Source of the DNA: Adineta vaga
Lineage: Eukaryota > Rotifera
Length of the DNA stretch: 64,000 nucleotides
Direction of reading: 5' to 3'
Assembly (NCBI GenBank): GCA_021613535.1
Contig: CP075495.1
Span: 11,470,001-11,534,000, forward strand
Shown in pieces: positions 14,921 through 28,100 of this stretch. How positions within the stretch are numbered: the first letter of the stretch is position 1; the number at the start of each line of letters is the position of its first letter. Made by a program: the position numbers and the translations under genes. The notes under the pieces are model-generated. The model made no database searches. It was not told where the DNA came from and saw only the letters and a list, made by a program, of their open reading frames with translations.

Positions 14921-17900
14921 TTATTTCCGTATTGGTTTGCCTAAACTCGGAGTACTATGACTTGTTTTAGCCATTAGTTTTATTTTCATTTGTTCAGATT
15001 TTTTTCTTGATGGTGTTAATAATGATGATGGTGTATGATAATTTTGTAAAGGTAAATAATTAACACCATCAGGAATAGTATGAGAAGCTTCTCTTGTCCA
15101 TTGGTCATGTCCATTATTACGAACTAATTCCAAATATCTTGTAAACATTTGATGACGATCAATAAAACGGAAAGCAATTCCAAATGTTGATTCATTAATT
15201 GAATCGATATGTAATATAGTTAATGTTCGATATTCATTCATATCAAATGGAGTTACAAAACGACGATCAGCACCAATATAAAGATAAATATCTTCGACAA
15301 ACCAGGAATAGATCGGTGTTTGTTGATCCGATAATATCGTATTTGAAGTTAATAGAGATTCTTTTCGTTGAAGACTATTTTGTGTTGATGAATTTGTAAA
15401 ACGTGATTTCCATTTCATTGTTTTCTCATTCGATATTCGATGAATTTGAAGCTAAAGAATAAAATTTCCCGAAAAAAAGAAAAATTCGTACATCTCAAAT
15501 TATTTTCTATATCTTACATTTCGTTTTTCGTATGACCATATACATGGTATCCAACGTTTACTAACAAAATCAAAATATTCACATTCAATCGATGATAAAT
15601 CAAGTGGTTGTATATGTTGTTGTAGTTGTTGTTGTTGTAAACGTTCTTTTTCAAATTGTACATAATTTAATTTTACAACAAATGTTGCTTGTCGATTTAA
15701 TTCTTGTGGTAAATAAGTACGATAACGATTTAAAACATTTGAAATATTTTCCGATGAATACATTGGTCGTTCAAGATTTTGATCAATAATAACTTCGAAC
15801 AAAGCCCAAAAAAAACAATCATGTTTATGAATTTGTTTTAATATTTTATCAATAACAATTTCAGCTGTTGTCTCTTGTTCAAGAATATTAATTGCATAAC
15901 CATTTAATTCATCAGCACGAGATTCGAAATAAACAGAAACCATTGTTCCATTTAGTTTACGTGGTTGACATTGATTATTTCGAAGTGATATTAATGTTTC
16001 GACACATTTTCTTTCATGTTCTATTTCTTCATTACTTATATTGAATAATTCACGATAATATTGACAAAGATTGTTCATGATCTCAAGATCAGCTTGAATC
16101 GATGGTGTTACACGAGCATAAGATGATGAAAATGGAAAACGTGATGGTGGAGACGTTGACATCATTGAAACACGATTGGCTAAATGAAATAAAGATAAAC
16201 AAATGATTGATGAACTTTATTGTTCTAGAAACTCTCAAATCAACGTAGTACATATTCGAGTATAACTCAATTTCAAAAAGAAGAACACAATTCATCCTTA
16301 CATTGTAATGATTGGTTTCGTTTCAATTTTCCTGGCGATGATGTATTTACTAAGAGTCCAACTGAATCTTGTGTTTCACTTTCATATAAAGAACCATTGT
16401 CATCTTGATTTTTCGGATGATTCATATCTATATCATCTAATGACATTCCACGTCGATCACGTGATTCATTTGTATGTGAATTTGTTACTGAAGTTGATGC
16501 CTGTATTGGTGGTGGTGCTATCGGTTGTGAAATAATGCATGGTGCAAATGTTGAAACAAGGTTTGATAAAATCATCGCATTCTTATCGGATAACATTGAT
16601 ACAGTTTGAATATGTAGTAGCATTTTTCTTAATGTTGCATAATGTACTGGATAGTTTTGTTTTAAATCAACAAGTAAACCACGATAATATTGAATAAGTT
16701 GTTCAGGTGTGATACTAGGATCGACAGTTGAACGTAACCATGCATCATAATTTTGACGTGTACCCAATAGAGGAGTTTCTAATTGACGAAGGAAACGTTT
16801 TAATCCATTAGCAACATCATGTTCCGTATAATTTTCTCGTGTTAAAGAAGTATTAAATGGATCATCAAGAAATTCATTGAGTAATTGTTTGATTTTTGTT
16901 TCTTGTCCAGCTTGACGATAAATACCTGAATAAAGCAAAACAAGAATATTTTTATTCTTTCCGATTGAAATTAATCTTAGACACCATTTAATATCAGAAT
17001 ACTTTACCTTTACTTTCTAATCCATGTTCGAAAATAAAATTAATAAATCTTTCCACAAGAACAGGTACATTTTGTGATGTTAAGTTTTGACAATTTAAAT
17101 CCGTTAATGTTTTGACTTTTGTTGCTTCACGTAAACATGAATATAACATATCGGTTAGTTTTGATATTGGTGACGATAAATATAAAAATCGATTGGAAAC
17201 AAGACAAAGAACTACACCAATAAATTCTTCACTTTTTTGATAAGCTAAACAAAAGAAACGGTAGTATGAACCAAAGTAAAAAATACAAAATATATTTACT
17301 TAAACTACAATATTTCCTTAAATCAACTTCATCGAATATCGTATCTGAACAAATAACAAATCTTCCAGGATAAACAATAGCAATAGCTTGTTGTTTTTCG
17401 GCATTGATTCCTTCTTGTACATTTAATTTTGTCAGAAGAATAAAATCTGAATAAATCAATTGATGATAAGAATATTGTCGTTTTAATAATTCTCGTATCC
17501 ATAATGCACGTTCAAGTTCATTTGGAAATATCCAAAAATATTCATTGAATGATGTTTGTTCATCAACAATTAAAACACATTGACTATTTGTATTCATTGT
17601 TGGTAGATTTGTTGAACGAGATTTGATGGAAATTGAATTGACAGATTGATTACAAACAGCAAGAACATTATTTAAATCGATTTCAAATAAATATCGAATA
17701 TTTGATTGATGATGATGATGAATTTTATCCAATGCATTTGGAAGTGAGAATATTTTCACACGATCACTTTCATAACGAGTTAAAAATTCTTTTAATATAC
17801 CATGTTTAGTTACTAAATGTACATTTGCTTCGTATGATGGAAGATTAACATCATCAGTATCACTTTTCATTAAATCAAATTCCGATAAACCTAAAATAGA

Positions 17901-19883
17901 ACGATCGAAATTTTCAATTAAATACTTCATTTTCGAATTAATCTTTTTTTTAAATTTATATATACCTCCATTTGCTAAAATAATCTTCATTTGTTTTAGT
18001 TGTTGATGTCTTTTAGCATGATCAGCTACAGCAAACATTTTCTGTGAATAATTTGCATTTGCTCCTAACATAATTAAATGTACAGTCTTTCCACAATCAG
18101 GTGTTTCAACATTTTCATAGAGCATTTCATTAAGTTCATCTTGTGTAAATTTATTTCGATTATTGATTTGTAATGGTTGAAGATAAAGTTTATCGAGATA
18201 TTTTTTTCTTATATACTGTTCACGTTCGATTTGTGTGGCTATATAAGTTGGTTTTAATATTCCGAGAGAATGATTTTCTAATAATCTATTGAAATAATGA
18301 TTTCCATAATCATGTAATAGATCAATTAGATCAGAATCACATGCTGTACTCATTAGAGATTGTTGAGAAAGAAATTCGGATGTTAAATGATGATGAGCAA
18401 CTGAAAAACAAATATTATGATGGAGAATGAACGAGGAGAAGATGCGTATTTACCAGCACATTTTTCACATATAACTAAAAGCCATGATGTAATTGCAATT
18501 GTAGGATTTTCACAATCACAATCTGCACATCGAATATTACTTAAATTTTGTCGAACAATATCGAGATAATTCGATGTTTTATCTAAATATAACAAGAAAT
18601 TGAAATCAAGAAATCTCATTAAATATCAATCATACCGCGTCGAGTTGGAATAAGACTATTTTCGATCGATGTATTTGAAAATTCATCAGCTAGAGAAGAA
18701 ACAAGTGGTTGTTTATCGTCTACTGGTTCGATTGAATAGCTAAAAATAAATATTAATTTCTTCTTTAGGTTTTCATTGATGTAATTATATATGTACTAGT
18801 TTTTTCCGTCATCCTTCTTTATTGATCTAGAGGATTGGTATTGTTGTTGCTGTTGCGTTGTAACTTGCTGTTTAATGACTCGATTTAATTTTGAAATGAA
18901 CAGATCTTTTTCTTCATTCGTATTTACAAGTTTTTCACGTTGCTAAAAGAAGAGAATACATTGTTGGAATTTTCGTTACATCAAATCAATCTACCTGAAA
19001 TCGATTTACGATCATGACTGAATACAAACACACAAAATAGCGAGCGATAAAACGAATCTTATTAATCAACGCAATATGGTCTTTGCATTCTTTTTTGACT
19101 CATGATTTCTGTTCTTTTTCTTTTCATTCTATCGTGTAAAAATATCAATAGTATTCATTCGTACATTTTTTTCTTTGGTATTTGATGAATAGATTCTCAT
19201 TTAACAGGAGGGTAGAATGATAGTATGCCTTACCGGAATCGTTTGTTGAATTGGATATGAATAATAAATTTCATTATTGGCTGAAATATCGTTCGATAAA
19301 TCTGGTACGGAATCAAGTGAAACATTTGGAACATCTTCACTATCATCAAATGATAGATTAGTTTCTAATACAAAATTTTTAGCAAAAGTCGGTGGACTGG
19401 CGTAGAATTGAGTAGTATCTGAACCATTGGGTGGAGTTGATGGATTATTAGTTTCTGAGGTAATCGTAGAAGCATTCGAAGTATCACATATTGGATGATG
19501 TTCCTCACGAGGCAGTACATAGAAATCATCATTTTCCGGATGATTTAATGGAATTAATTGATTTACATATGAAGTGGAATGTTGTTCAATTTGTTGAGGA
19601 GTTGGATAAATGTTTACATTGATATCGTTCAATGGATCTATTATACAAAACGTTTTTTTTTAGCTTGAAATGAACGAAGAAGACTCAATTAATGTGTTGG
19701 TTATTCTTTACCATCGAGTGGCACTGTATCATCGAGACCAAGATATACAGATGTTGCATCGGGAGGTGTTGGTGGTAGTCTCTTTTTTAATTTCATCTTC
19801 GTTCGAGATTGTGGTGTTGGTCGATTGAGATGAAGTATATTAGAGAGACGAGGCTCACTCGGTATATCATATGATTCGTTCAT
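14921..19883 (-). CDS. ARAP: ARAP-type ArfGAP + RhoGAP + RA + PH signalling protein
   Basis: Homologue of ARAP1-3, proteins coupling Arf and Rho GTPase regulation at membranes. Exons: 19883-19712, 19637-19234, 18942-18797, 18739-18636, 18582-18454, 18400-17966, 17890-17300, 17244-17008, 16925-16302, 16179-15518, 15451-14921; 1344 residues, all in phase. The first 190 residues are Pro/Ser/Tyr-rich (RLPPTPPDA) and unstructured. The ArfGAP zinc finger starts near 290 with CADC, 16 residues, then CEKC. A PH-like region covers about 500-650. The RhoGAP is at about 660-850 with its arginine finger present in KGIYRQAG and the later FAPCI segment. The Ras-association domain is at about 985-1075, then a C-terminal PH domain (YIGADRRFVTPF). 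The N-terminal SAM and paired PH domains of vertebrate ARAPs were not seen. The ArfGAP arginine is replaced by histidine (see findings). The intron 17965-17891 is 75 nt, has no in-frame stop and could be retained. AG immediately precedes the ATG, implying a 5' UTR intron. Confidence 0.9.
18995..19015 (-). CDS. Possible alternative first exon of the ARAP gene
   Basis: Inside the 291-nt intron between ARAP coding exons 2 and 3, an ATG at 19015 opens seven codons (MIVNRFQ). They end at a GT donor (GTAGATTG) in phase 0, the phase needed to join exon 3 at 18942. Treated as an internal exon from the AG just upstream of the ATG, it would introduce stops. A short isoform lacking the Pro-rich N-terminus is therefore the better reading. 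Confidence 0.4.
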
Positions 19884-20448
19884 CTAGAGAAAAACAATGA
19901 GAAGTCAAGATTAAGATGAAATTATTATCAACGAATAATATCTATTTTCTCTTCAAGGTTACACTGATTTATAGTTACAAATATCGACATTTCATATTAA
20001 ATGTGTCAAGTAAAACCGTCTAGCCGAATCAACAATATTGATTTTGACATCCAAATATCAAGTTAAAGACAAAACAAGAATAATCATTCTCAAATTTCTT
20101 AACACTTACAATAATTTCTTGTTTTGAAATCAAAAACTTGCAATTGAATAGAACAATTGATAAGACAAGAAAAGAAAAAACAGAACAATGTTATATATCA
20201 ATGATCGATCGATCATATCATATCGAACAAAAATAAGAAAAAAAGAATCATGACTCATCATGTGAGAACACATGTGGCGACACATATGAAGAATTTTTAT
20301 TCGTAAAAATATTCAGACCATTGACAGGAGTTTTTCTTTTGAAGAAATTTATTTTCCTTTCCATGAGATCTATTTCAGGGTCTTTTCCTTGTTTTATTAT
20401 TTTAATTTTCTATTAATCTAGATGTATAACTAATCATATATATCGAAT
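19884..20448. promoter_or_regulatory. Divergent intergenic region (ARAP / CCCH protein)
   Basis: This 565-bp gap lies between divergent start codons and presumably holds both promoters and a non-coding ARAP first exon, since the ARAP ATG directly follows an AG acceptor. A short palindrome ATGATCGATCGATCAT lies at about 20202-20217. A two-codon upstream ORF (ATG at 20422) precedes the CCCH gene. No core promoter element was assigned. Confidence 0.45.
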
Positions 20449-23400
20449 ATGTCGCATGCACCAATAAAAAAAAGTGTTTTCGATCGTATTGGAGGAAATT
20501 CATCATCACCTTCTGGAGCAGCAAATACTAATAACAAAAGTGTTAGTTAAAACTAATATGTGATTTATTTTGATGTTTCAAATAAATCTTATGTTTATTT
20601 TTAGACACATGGTTTCTGTAATGCTTTTATAAAAACTGGAACCTGTCCATTAGGAGATACGTGTAAATTTATTCACGAACAACCAAAGTAACTATTAGTT
20701 TATTGAAATTAATTGTTTATTTGTTTGTTTTTTTTCTTAGTTTCGATAAACAACCAGGACTGAACGAAGAATTTCGTATTACAAAAGTATTTTTCAAATA
20801 TTTTATTTCATTTGATATACATACGAAGTGTATTGTTTTCTTTCAGACAATAACAAGAGTTATAGACATGTCATCTTCACCAATCAAAAGTACAGTTACA
20901 GTATCAAATGAACAACGACCTGTAGTTATTTCAAGTTGTATTCAATCGAATCGTACTGTTGTTGAAAGTGTTACAACATCGACTGATCAGCCTGGTAAAA
21001 GAAAAGTTTTTTTTTCCGAAAACTAAATTATAACTTCAAAAATGATTTGTTTTTATTTAATTAGATCGTCGTTTAAGTAGTAGCAGTAATGATCGTAAAC
21101 AAGTAAGCAAGATCTTTCTTCTTATTATATTCCACATCATTTTTCTTTAGTCGGAAAGTCGTTATTCCAATTTAAAAACAAAATCTTCATCAAATTCAAT
21201 TGAATCGTCGAAGAAAAAATCTCATTCATCTTCTCGTGAAAATCGTCAGTCATCCAATAAAAAACAACGAACTACAGAAAGGTAATATTTACATTACAAA
21301 AACTTTTAAATCATTGTTTTGTTATACTTTGTTTATAGTGATTCATCGATTAGTTCAACATCTGATTCCGAATATGCTCATTCATCATGTAAATATAAGA
21401 AAAAATCCAATCATTCCAGTTCATCAAAACGTAAAAAACCTGAACCAATCTCTCCGTTAAATCATGAAGAAGAAGAAACTCTCAATGATCAATTATTACG
21501 ACAAACTCAATCCTATAATCGATCTCCCAAACGAACAATTGTTATAACAAAAACAAAAGAAGATGAGAATACAAAACAAACAAACAAAGATTCGAAAAAT
21601 AAATCTGTACCAGAAATTGAATTTCTTGGATCGAAAAAAATCAAACCAGAAAAGAAATCCGTAGAAACAATACATCAACAAGCAGAAAATAATAAAAAAT
21701 CTAAAGATGTCAAACGAGAAAAGAAATCACCGAGTAAATCAATATCCGATCAGCAAAGACGGCATTCATCATCCACAAATACTAGTAGTACAAGTATTAA
21801 TGAGAGAAATCTACAAATCAAAGCTGAAGATGCCAACTATCGATCAAATAAAACTCAGTAAGTCCTTTTTTCTTAATTTTATTTCTCAAATAGTTCTTGT
21901 TAAAACCATTCATCGATTCGATATTTGTATTTACTTTTAGAAACTCATCCGAACAATACGAACGATCTAACCAAAGTATGTTCGTCATTATTTCAATTCT
22001 ATCTTTTTTAAATTTCAATTATTTCTTGTCGTAGATGTATCAGAATCGACTCCTTCTATTGTTCGACTCTCACACACACCTCCAATTCAAGGGACATCAG
22101 AAATATCAGAAAAAGGATCTATTGAACTGCCACTTGACACTGAAAAATCCCATACTATTCAACCATCATCGCCTATTTGTGTTATTCTTGATGATGATTC
22201 AAGTCCAGCACCGTCAATTGATAAAAAAGATGTTCGACAAACATCAACAACGCCAATCAAAAAGAGTAATGAAACGGAAAAGACGAGTTCCTCCAAATCA
22301 AGTAAACGAACTCGAGATGGAGATAAAAGTCAAAACAAAGATAAAACAAGTGATAGTGTCGAATCGAAACGCAAACGATTAAGTGATGGTATATTTATTT
22401 TTCTTAATTTGAAGTCTTACAATCAAATGTTTCTGTTTAGGTAGCTCAAAAAAAGTAATCTCAAATAGTAAAACAAGGAACGAGAGTCGTTCGACAAATA
22501 GTCGGTTAGTAGAAGAATGAATTTCTTATCCAATAGTTGTTTCTTTTTACTAAATATTCATTTAGATCGGACGCTCATCGTAGTGTAAATACGTCCTCAA
22601 GAGATGAATCATCTAGTCGAAAACATAAAGAAAAATCAGAATTGAAACCTAGTCGAAGTAACGATTCGAAAGATCATAATTCAACTAAATCACGAAGTAA
22701 TCATACTCGACCTGATACAACACGATCTCCATCAGAAAAAAAGTAATGAAAATCTCTTGCATATTGAATTCGTAACATAGCCTATTCTTTAGAAGATCCA
22801 TCCATCATCGTGGAAAAGAAAAAGGTAAAAATTTGAAAAGTCTTATAGAAAAATAGTATTTATTTCATAAAGATTTAGAAAATGTCACTGATTCTGAAGA
22901 ACATTTTGACGAACTTGCTGTTCCAAAACAAAGTAAGTCTTTCTCGATGATGATTAGCATTTCTCCAAAAGCAAATAATCTATTTGTTTCTAGCGGCAAT
23001 TGAAGCCTATATCGCTATGGATTGGTCATTATTATCTCGTGATAAACGTATTCCATTAAATTCTCAAGTTACATCGCGTATTGCTCGTATAAATAATAAC
23101 GATAATCTGTTCTGTGTTTCTGACCGTTTATTGACAAATGAACAAAAAGAAAAATTACAAGGATTAGACTTTCAATCGTTACCATTAACTCACTATATGA
23201 AACAATTACAATCCAAATCCAAATCACAAATTGTTAATTCGTGTTATCAAAGATTTGGTTCTTGTGCAAAAGATATGATTGAAATGAGACATAAATGGTT
23301 CACTAGTTCGGTAAGAATATACATATATATATATTTATATTAGTTTTCATTTTTTTTACTGATATTAGATTGAACCAGTTCAACGATATGAATTTATCAA

Positions 23401-23524
23401 TAAAGAACATTTTCTAGCATATCAACAAGCAATCAATTCTTTATTAGATAAAACGTCCATTGATCCTTCAACTGTACAAATTGAAACAGCAACAACAACA
23501 GCAGCTGATATTATGTTATCATAA
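20449..23524 (+). CDS. CCCH zinc-finger, Ser/Lys-rich protein resembling ZC3H13/Flacc
   Basis: Exons: 20449-20541, 20605-20687, 20741-20786, 20847-20994, 21065-21102, 21151-21281, 21339-21857, 21941-21975, 22035-22388, 22441-22504, 22566-22742, 22793-22824, 22873-22932, 22994-23310, 23369-23524; 750 residues, all junctions in phase. The N-terminus has SVFDRIGG followed within about 20 residues by one CCCH finger (C-x8-C-x5-C-x3-H: CNAFIKTGTCPLGDTCKFIH). The same pairing (VFERLG plus one CCCH) occurs at the N-terminus of ZC3H13, a subunit of the nuclear m6A-methyltransferase complex. About 500 residues of Ser/Lys/Arg/Glu-rich sequence follow, typical of nuclear RNA-processing proteins. A folded C-terminal region of about 170 residues (DWSLLSRDKRIP, CYQRFGSCAKDMIEMRHKWF) is not recognised. 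The ZC3H13 link rests on the N-terminal signature only; another SR-like CCCH protein is possible. Confidence 0.7.
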
Positions 23525-24040
23525 TAAAGACTGTGTTCTGTGTTATCATTTTATATTTGTCTTGTGTTTTATTTCGATGTATTTGTTATCTCGAATAAAT
23601 CATTTATATATTCGATCAAATCCAATGATAATTCCATTGGACAGAAAAACAAATAAATTTCTTACGAAAATATAATTAAAACAGAACTCGTATGTATAAA
23701 CAAAATGAGAATACTTACAGTTCGAGAAAACAATCTTTCGATAGAGTAGAGGAGAGATGTATTACTGAACACTGCTAATTTCCATGCATACACAATTTAT
23801 CTCTTTAGTCCAACAATTCTTGTTGAGTTGAAACAAAGAAAATCAAATGAATTTCCAAATTGTAAAGATGAATATTGATTCGATCATAATATTGTATACC
23901 CACTTCTTGAATTCGAAATCAACTAATTTTTATTTCAATTTAAAAAGAAATCTAATTGAACATGTATGTATCGCAAGTATAGAACGAATTTAAAAATACA
24001 AAGAAAATAAACATATTCCACATATAAATCAGACAAATAT
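23525..24040. other. Convergent 3' spacer
   Basis: This 516-bp region lies between the stop codons of the CCCH gene (+) and the CEP15-like gene (-). It is AT-rich with no coding potential seen and presumably carries both 3' UTRs. Confidence 0.5.
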
Positions 24041-24587
24041 TTAAACATCTTGTACATTATTTCTATGTTCTCGTTGTTTTCGTTTTTTATATTCTTCTAA
24101 TTCACGTTCCCATTCAGGTAATAATTTATCAACCATATCCCAATAATTACTCTGAACAAAAATGAAATCGATGAAAATGAAAAAGAAAATGAATTTCTTA
24201 CTTTCAATGTAGAAAATTTTCGATCCTCAGCGTGTTGTAGATGTGCATCAATTTCACGATTTAATTTTTTTATCGACTAGAATAGATGAAATCGTCAACA
24301 CGTTTATGAATTGATTATAGTTTTACTTTCAAGAGATTTTCATTTCGTAGTCGAGCTTTTTCAACTGATGACATAAATAACGTTTCATCATTTTGTTGTA
24401 ATGATTTTGGTAATTGAATTATGGATGAATCAAGTAAAGATTGTCGTTCATGTTTACTAAATCGAAAAACAAAAATTTTCAGACATGACTTATTCATCTT
24501 TATTTTTACATACATATATGTTCGTTTTAGATCTAGTTCTGTTGATTCTGCTTGATATTCATTTCCTGGTCCAAATTTTTTCAACAT
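24041..24587 (-). CDS. Small coiled-coil protein resembling CEP15 (C3orf14)
   Basis: Exons 24587-24514, 24456-24327, 24276-24202 and 24151-24041 join in phase to give 129 residues. It is mostly alpha-helical and charged. An N-terminal segment (KHERQSLLDSSIIQLPKSL) and a C-terminal block (NYWDMVDKLLPEWERELEEY) match the order and spacing I recall for vertebrate C3orf14/CEP15, whose hallmark is a YW...P.WE motif. That protein is centrosome-associated; a centriole or cilium role here is inference. The ATG at 24587 is the first in frame. A likely non-coding 5' exon with a GTCAGT donor lies upstream near 24700-24760. It is convergent with the CCCH gene. Confidence 0.6.
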
Positions 24588-25103
24588 AATTGAAAAGAAG
24601 AACGTCGATTTGATTTGAAGAACAATAAATTACACCATGAATTGTACTTTTCACATGGTAACAATTTAAAGGTTTTTGCAAAGAAATTATACTGACCTCT
24701 ATCGATTCATCGTCTCCATGTAAATTGATGATGATAAATCTTCCTATACTATAAGTCACAATCTTTTGCTTTTATGCAAATTACATCAATTAAGTTATAA
24801 CATTGAATATGTTCGTTTCAAATAATTCTCAATATAGAAAATAAGATTTATAAATCAATCAAATGTTTGTCATTATTTTACATACTACTGCTAATTCAAT
24901 CATAAAGAACATAAACATGAATATTCATATAGTATTTGTGGCAAAGTTTTACTCAATGACATTGGCAGATGTTTTTCATATGGATTGATTTTCTTATTCG
25001 CGAAATTATAAATTTAATACATACAGAAAAGTTTAATAATTTCAAAACAAAATACAATGAGAACAAATGGAATGATATCATATAAGAAAGATAAATATGC
25101 AAA
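24588..25103. other. Spacer with probable CEP15-like 5' UTR exon and AMPA-receptor 3' UTR
   Basis: Minus-strand sequence near 24700-24760 ends in a plausible GT donor and could be a non-coding first exon. The rest (24800-25103) is AT-rich, without a coding signal. Confidence 0.4.
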
Positions 25104-28100
25104 TTAGACATCAGTTTGTGATGTTGAAATTTGATTGTTTGGATAATGTCTAATCATTTCATCTTCTTCGTGATGATATTCATAATTACATTCATGATGA
25201 ACACGTCCAAATTCTAATTGTCGTTGAGTATTAATTGTTATACCAATCATATTTCTATATGTTTTTAAAAGAAAGATTTCAATTCGAGATATTGAATTTA
25301 GTAAATTCAGATTACATACTCAATCATTTTGATGCGAAGAATTTCTCGAAAACCAATATTTAATGTTTCAGATTCTGTCTTGGCTGTAATTAAAAATTCC
25401 GTAAAAGCAATAAAACACGAGAGAATAATTCCGAATAGAAAGATATAAAAAAGTCCTGTTACACTTGAAAGGCTCAATTCACTAAAACGTTTATCTTGTG
25501 TATTTTTTGAACATTCTGAACGATCATACCTAGAAAACCATGAACAAATCTATAGTATCAAATTCACAAATTAGAATTAAAAACATACCACCAACGTTGT
25601 TTAAGCTTATCTAAAAATCCTGATTCTCGAAGATTAGTAATAATAATATCGATTGCTTCTGTTAAATCTGAACCCAATCTTGTTGCTATACCATAACCTT
25701 TCGAGTCAAGTTCAGAACCAACTTTCATTGTGTCACATGGTAATCTTTCATTCACATATTCATTTTTTGTTGATCTAAATGAAAATAAATGATGAAATTA
25801 TTTATGTAATCAATCAATTCGTTTTCTACATACTCAATAAAAAATGCATATTTTCCTTTTGAACTTCGTACTTTTGCTACGCCTTCATCATTTGTTCCAA
25901 CGAATACTTCAGAAGAACTTCTCTGCATCATTGCCCACATATCTTGATAAGCAGTAATATTTGATTTTTCAAAAAATGCTGCCGTAGTTCCATTTCTTAA
26001 TGATCCATATTTAATTTCATGTTGTTTAGCTAGAAAACAAAATAATGATTATTTTCGTAACAATGAAAATACTCACCAAGATCTTCTACAGTTTCAATTG
26101 GTGTAACTAATTTTTCCACAGTTAGAAAAGCAACAAGATTGGCTGTGTAAGATGAAACAAAGATTAACGAAAAATACCACCAGGATATGGCTGCAATTCG
26201 ACCAGAGAAAGATTTTGGTACAAGATTAATTGATTGTCTCATAAAAGATGCAAATGAAAAGAAAAGTGCATTGGATATGCCAAATAAATGAACAGCTTCT
26301 CCATTATTCTCTTCAATTTGTTTTTTTCTTTTTCGATTTTTATTTGGATTAAAATTTGGCGTTTGTTGTAAAGGAAATCTTGTTCGATGACGTGAACGAC
26401 GTCGTAACGATGCGCGTGCTGAGACAGTTAATTCAACTGATTGTTCCGAAAGAAGAGAATCTCGTTTTTGACGTTGTAAATGAATTTCACTTTTACGTCG
26501 ATCATTAACACTTTTTGGATAAGAATATGAACGATAAGATGGTCGTCGAACGATACGTCGTCGCCATCCACTATTCACAAGACATGATGTTAGAAAAAGA
26601 ACAACACTAACAGCAAAATAGGATAAAGAAAAACATAACCAAATTTCCATTGAAACTGGATTCATAAAGGAAAAAACACCTGGTTTCTGAGCATCAGGCT
26701 TACGAATCATAACAGAAATACCTAACAAAAAAAAGAATCAAAGTAAAGTAATTAAGAAACAAAAATATTTATTCTTTTCGGAAAAAAATTAACTTACCCA
26801 AATTCATGAATGGTTTACTAAAATCAACGACTTCCATTCGTTTTTGACTAATCGTTAAAGGTGCAATAGCCATATCAGCTTTTCGTGAAACAATTTCACC
26901 AACCATTCCTAAAAATAAAATGATAATTATCAAACAGATCAAGAGAAAAAGTAATATCTGATAGAAGCAATCCAATTCAAATGAAATTTACCATTCCAAA
27001 TTTCTGTTGTTGCATTTTTACTTCCAAAATTTCCATCTGGTACAATACGAAATTGACATGTTATATTCAAAACTGAGCAGACTTCTCTTGCTAAATCTAC
27101 ACAATAACCTTCTAAATCATCAAAACTAAATATCTGACCACGTAATTCGATTAAATTTGGTTGTATTCGAGTATTATTTCCATAAAAATTTGTCTGCCGA
27201 CGTAACATAAGAAATGGTTCATCAAATATACTTGTAATATAGTAAATTTTTGATGATAATGGTTTCTTTTTCATTAATGAATCATTATGTTCATCTATTT
27301 GACATGATTGATAAACATTGGTTAACATTGAATAACGTCCAACGAGTTCAATTTGTTTTTGATAGCGATTTATCGATGATTTGCTTGTTGAAAATACATT
27401 AATATCAGCATAATTACAATTCATCGATCGATTTATTATTTCTTTTAAACGATATGTTCGACAATCGAAAAAATTTGATGTTAAGATTTGAATGACTAGA
27501 TTTAATGAATCAAATAATGGACGTGAATAAAGTTGAGTAGACTTTGGTAGATGAGATAGGAAATATGAATATGTAAAAAATTCTTCATTTCTATTGATAT
27601 GATTATCACATAAATTTAATATTGAATTTGTTTTATTGAATAAAGATGAACTATTTGTTGATAGATTTGAAGTTGCATTTAACGTCTTATCGACATCAGA
27701 ATCATGACGAAATGATAAAGTTGATCGATAATATGATGAAGAACGTTTCACAGATGAAGTTGATGGTATATGTGGTGTTGTAGTCATATGTGATGATTGA
27801 GGATAATCAAGATTACAATTACGTTGTTGATAATCGAAATAAATTAATAAACCTGTAAAATTTAATCGATTCATCCATAGACATGCATCGAATGTCGATA
27901 CAATAATATAATGATAGAAATTACTAGTCAGTCCTATAAAACAAGAAAAGATCAATTAGATAATATGAACTATTCGTTTGAAGATTTAATATTCGAAGCT
28001 AGTTGAATAATATTGACGAGATTAGATTTAATCAAATAGTTGAATTCTCTGAGGAAAATAGATTTCAACTTAATTCTATACTGAATTTAATAACATGAGC

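Noticed and set aside
20202-20217. GATC-rich palindrome as a possible binding site or recombination site
   Set aside because: Short, single occurrence in AT-rich promoter DNA; GATC-type palindromes recur throughout the window by composition.
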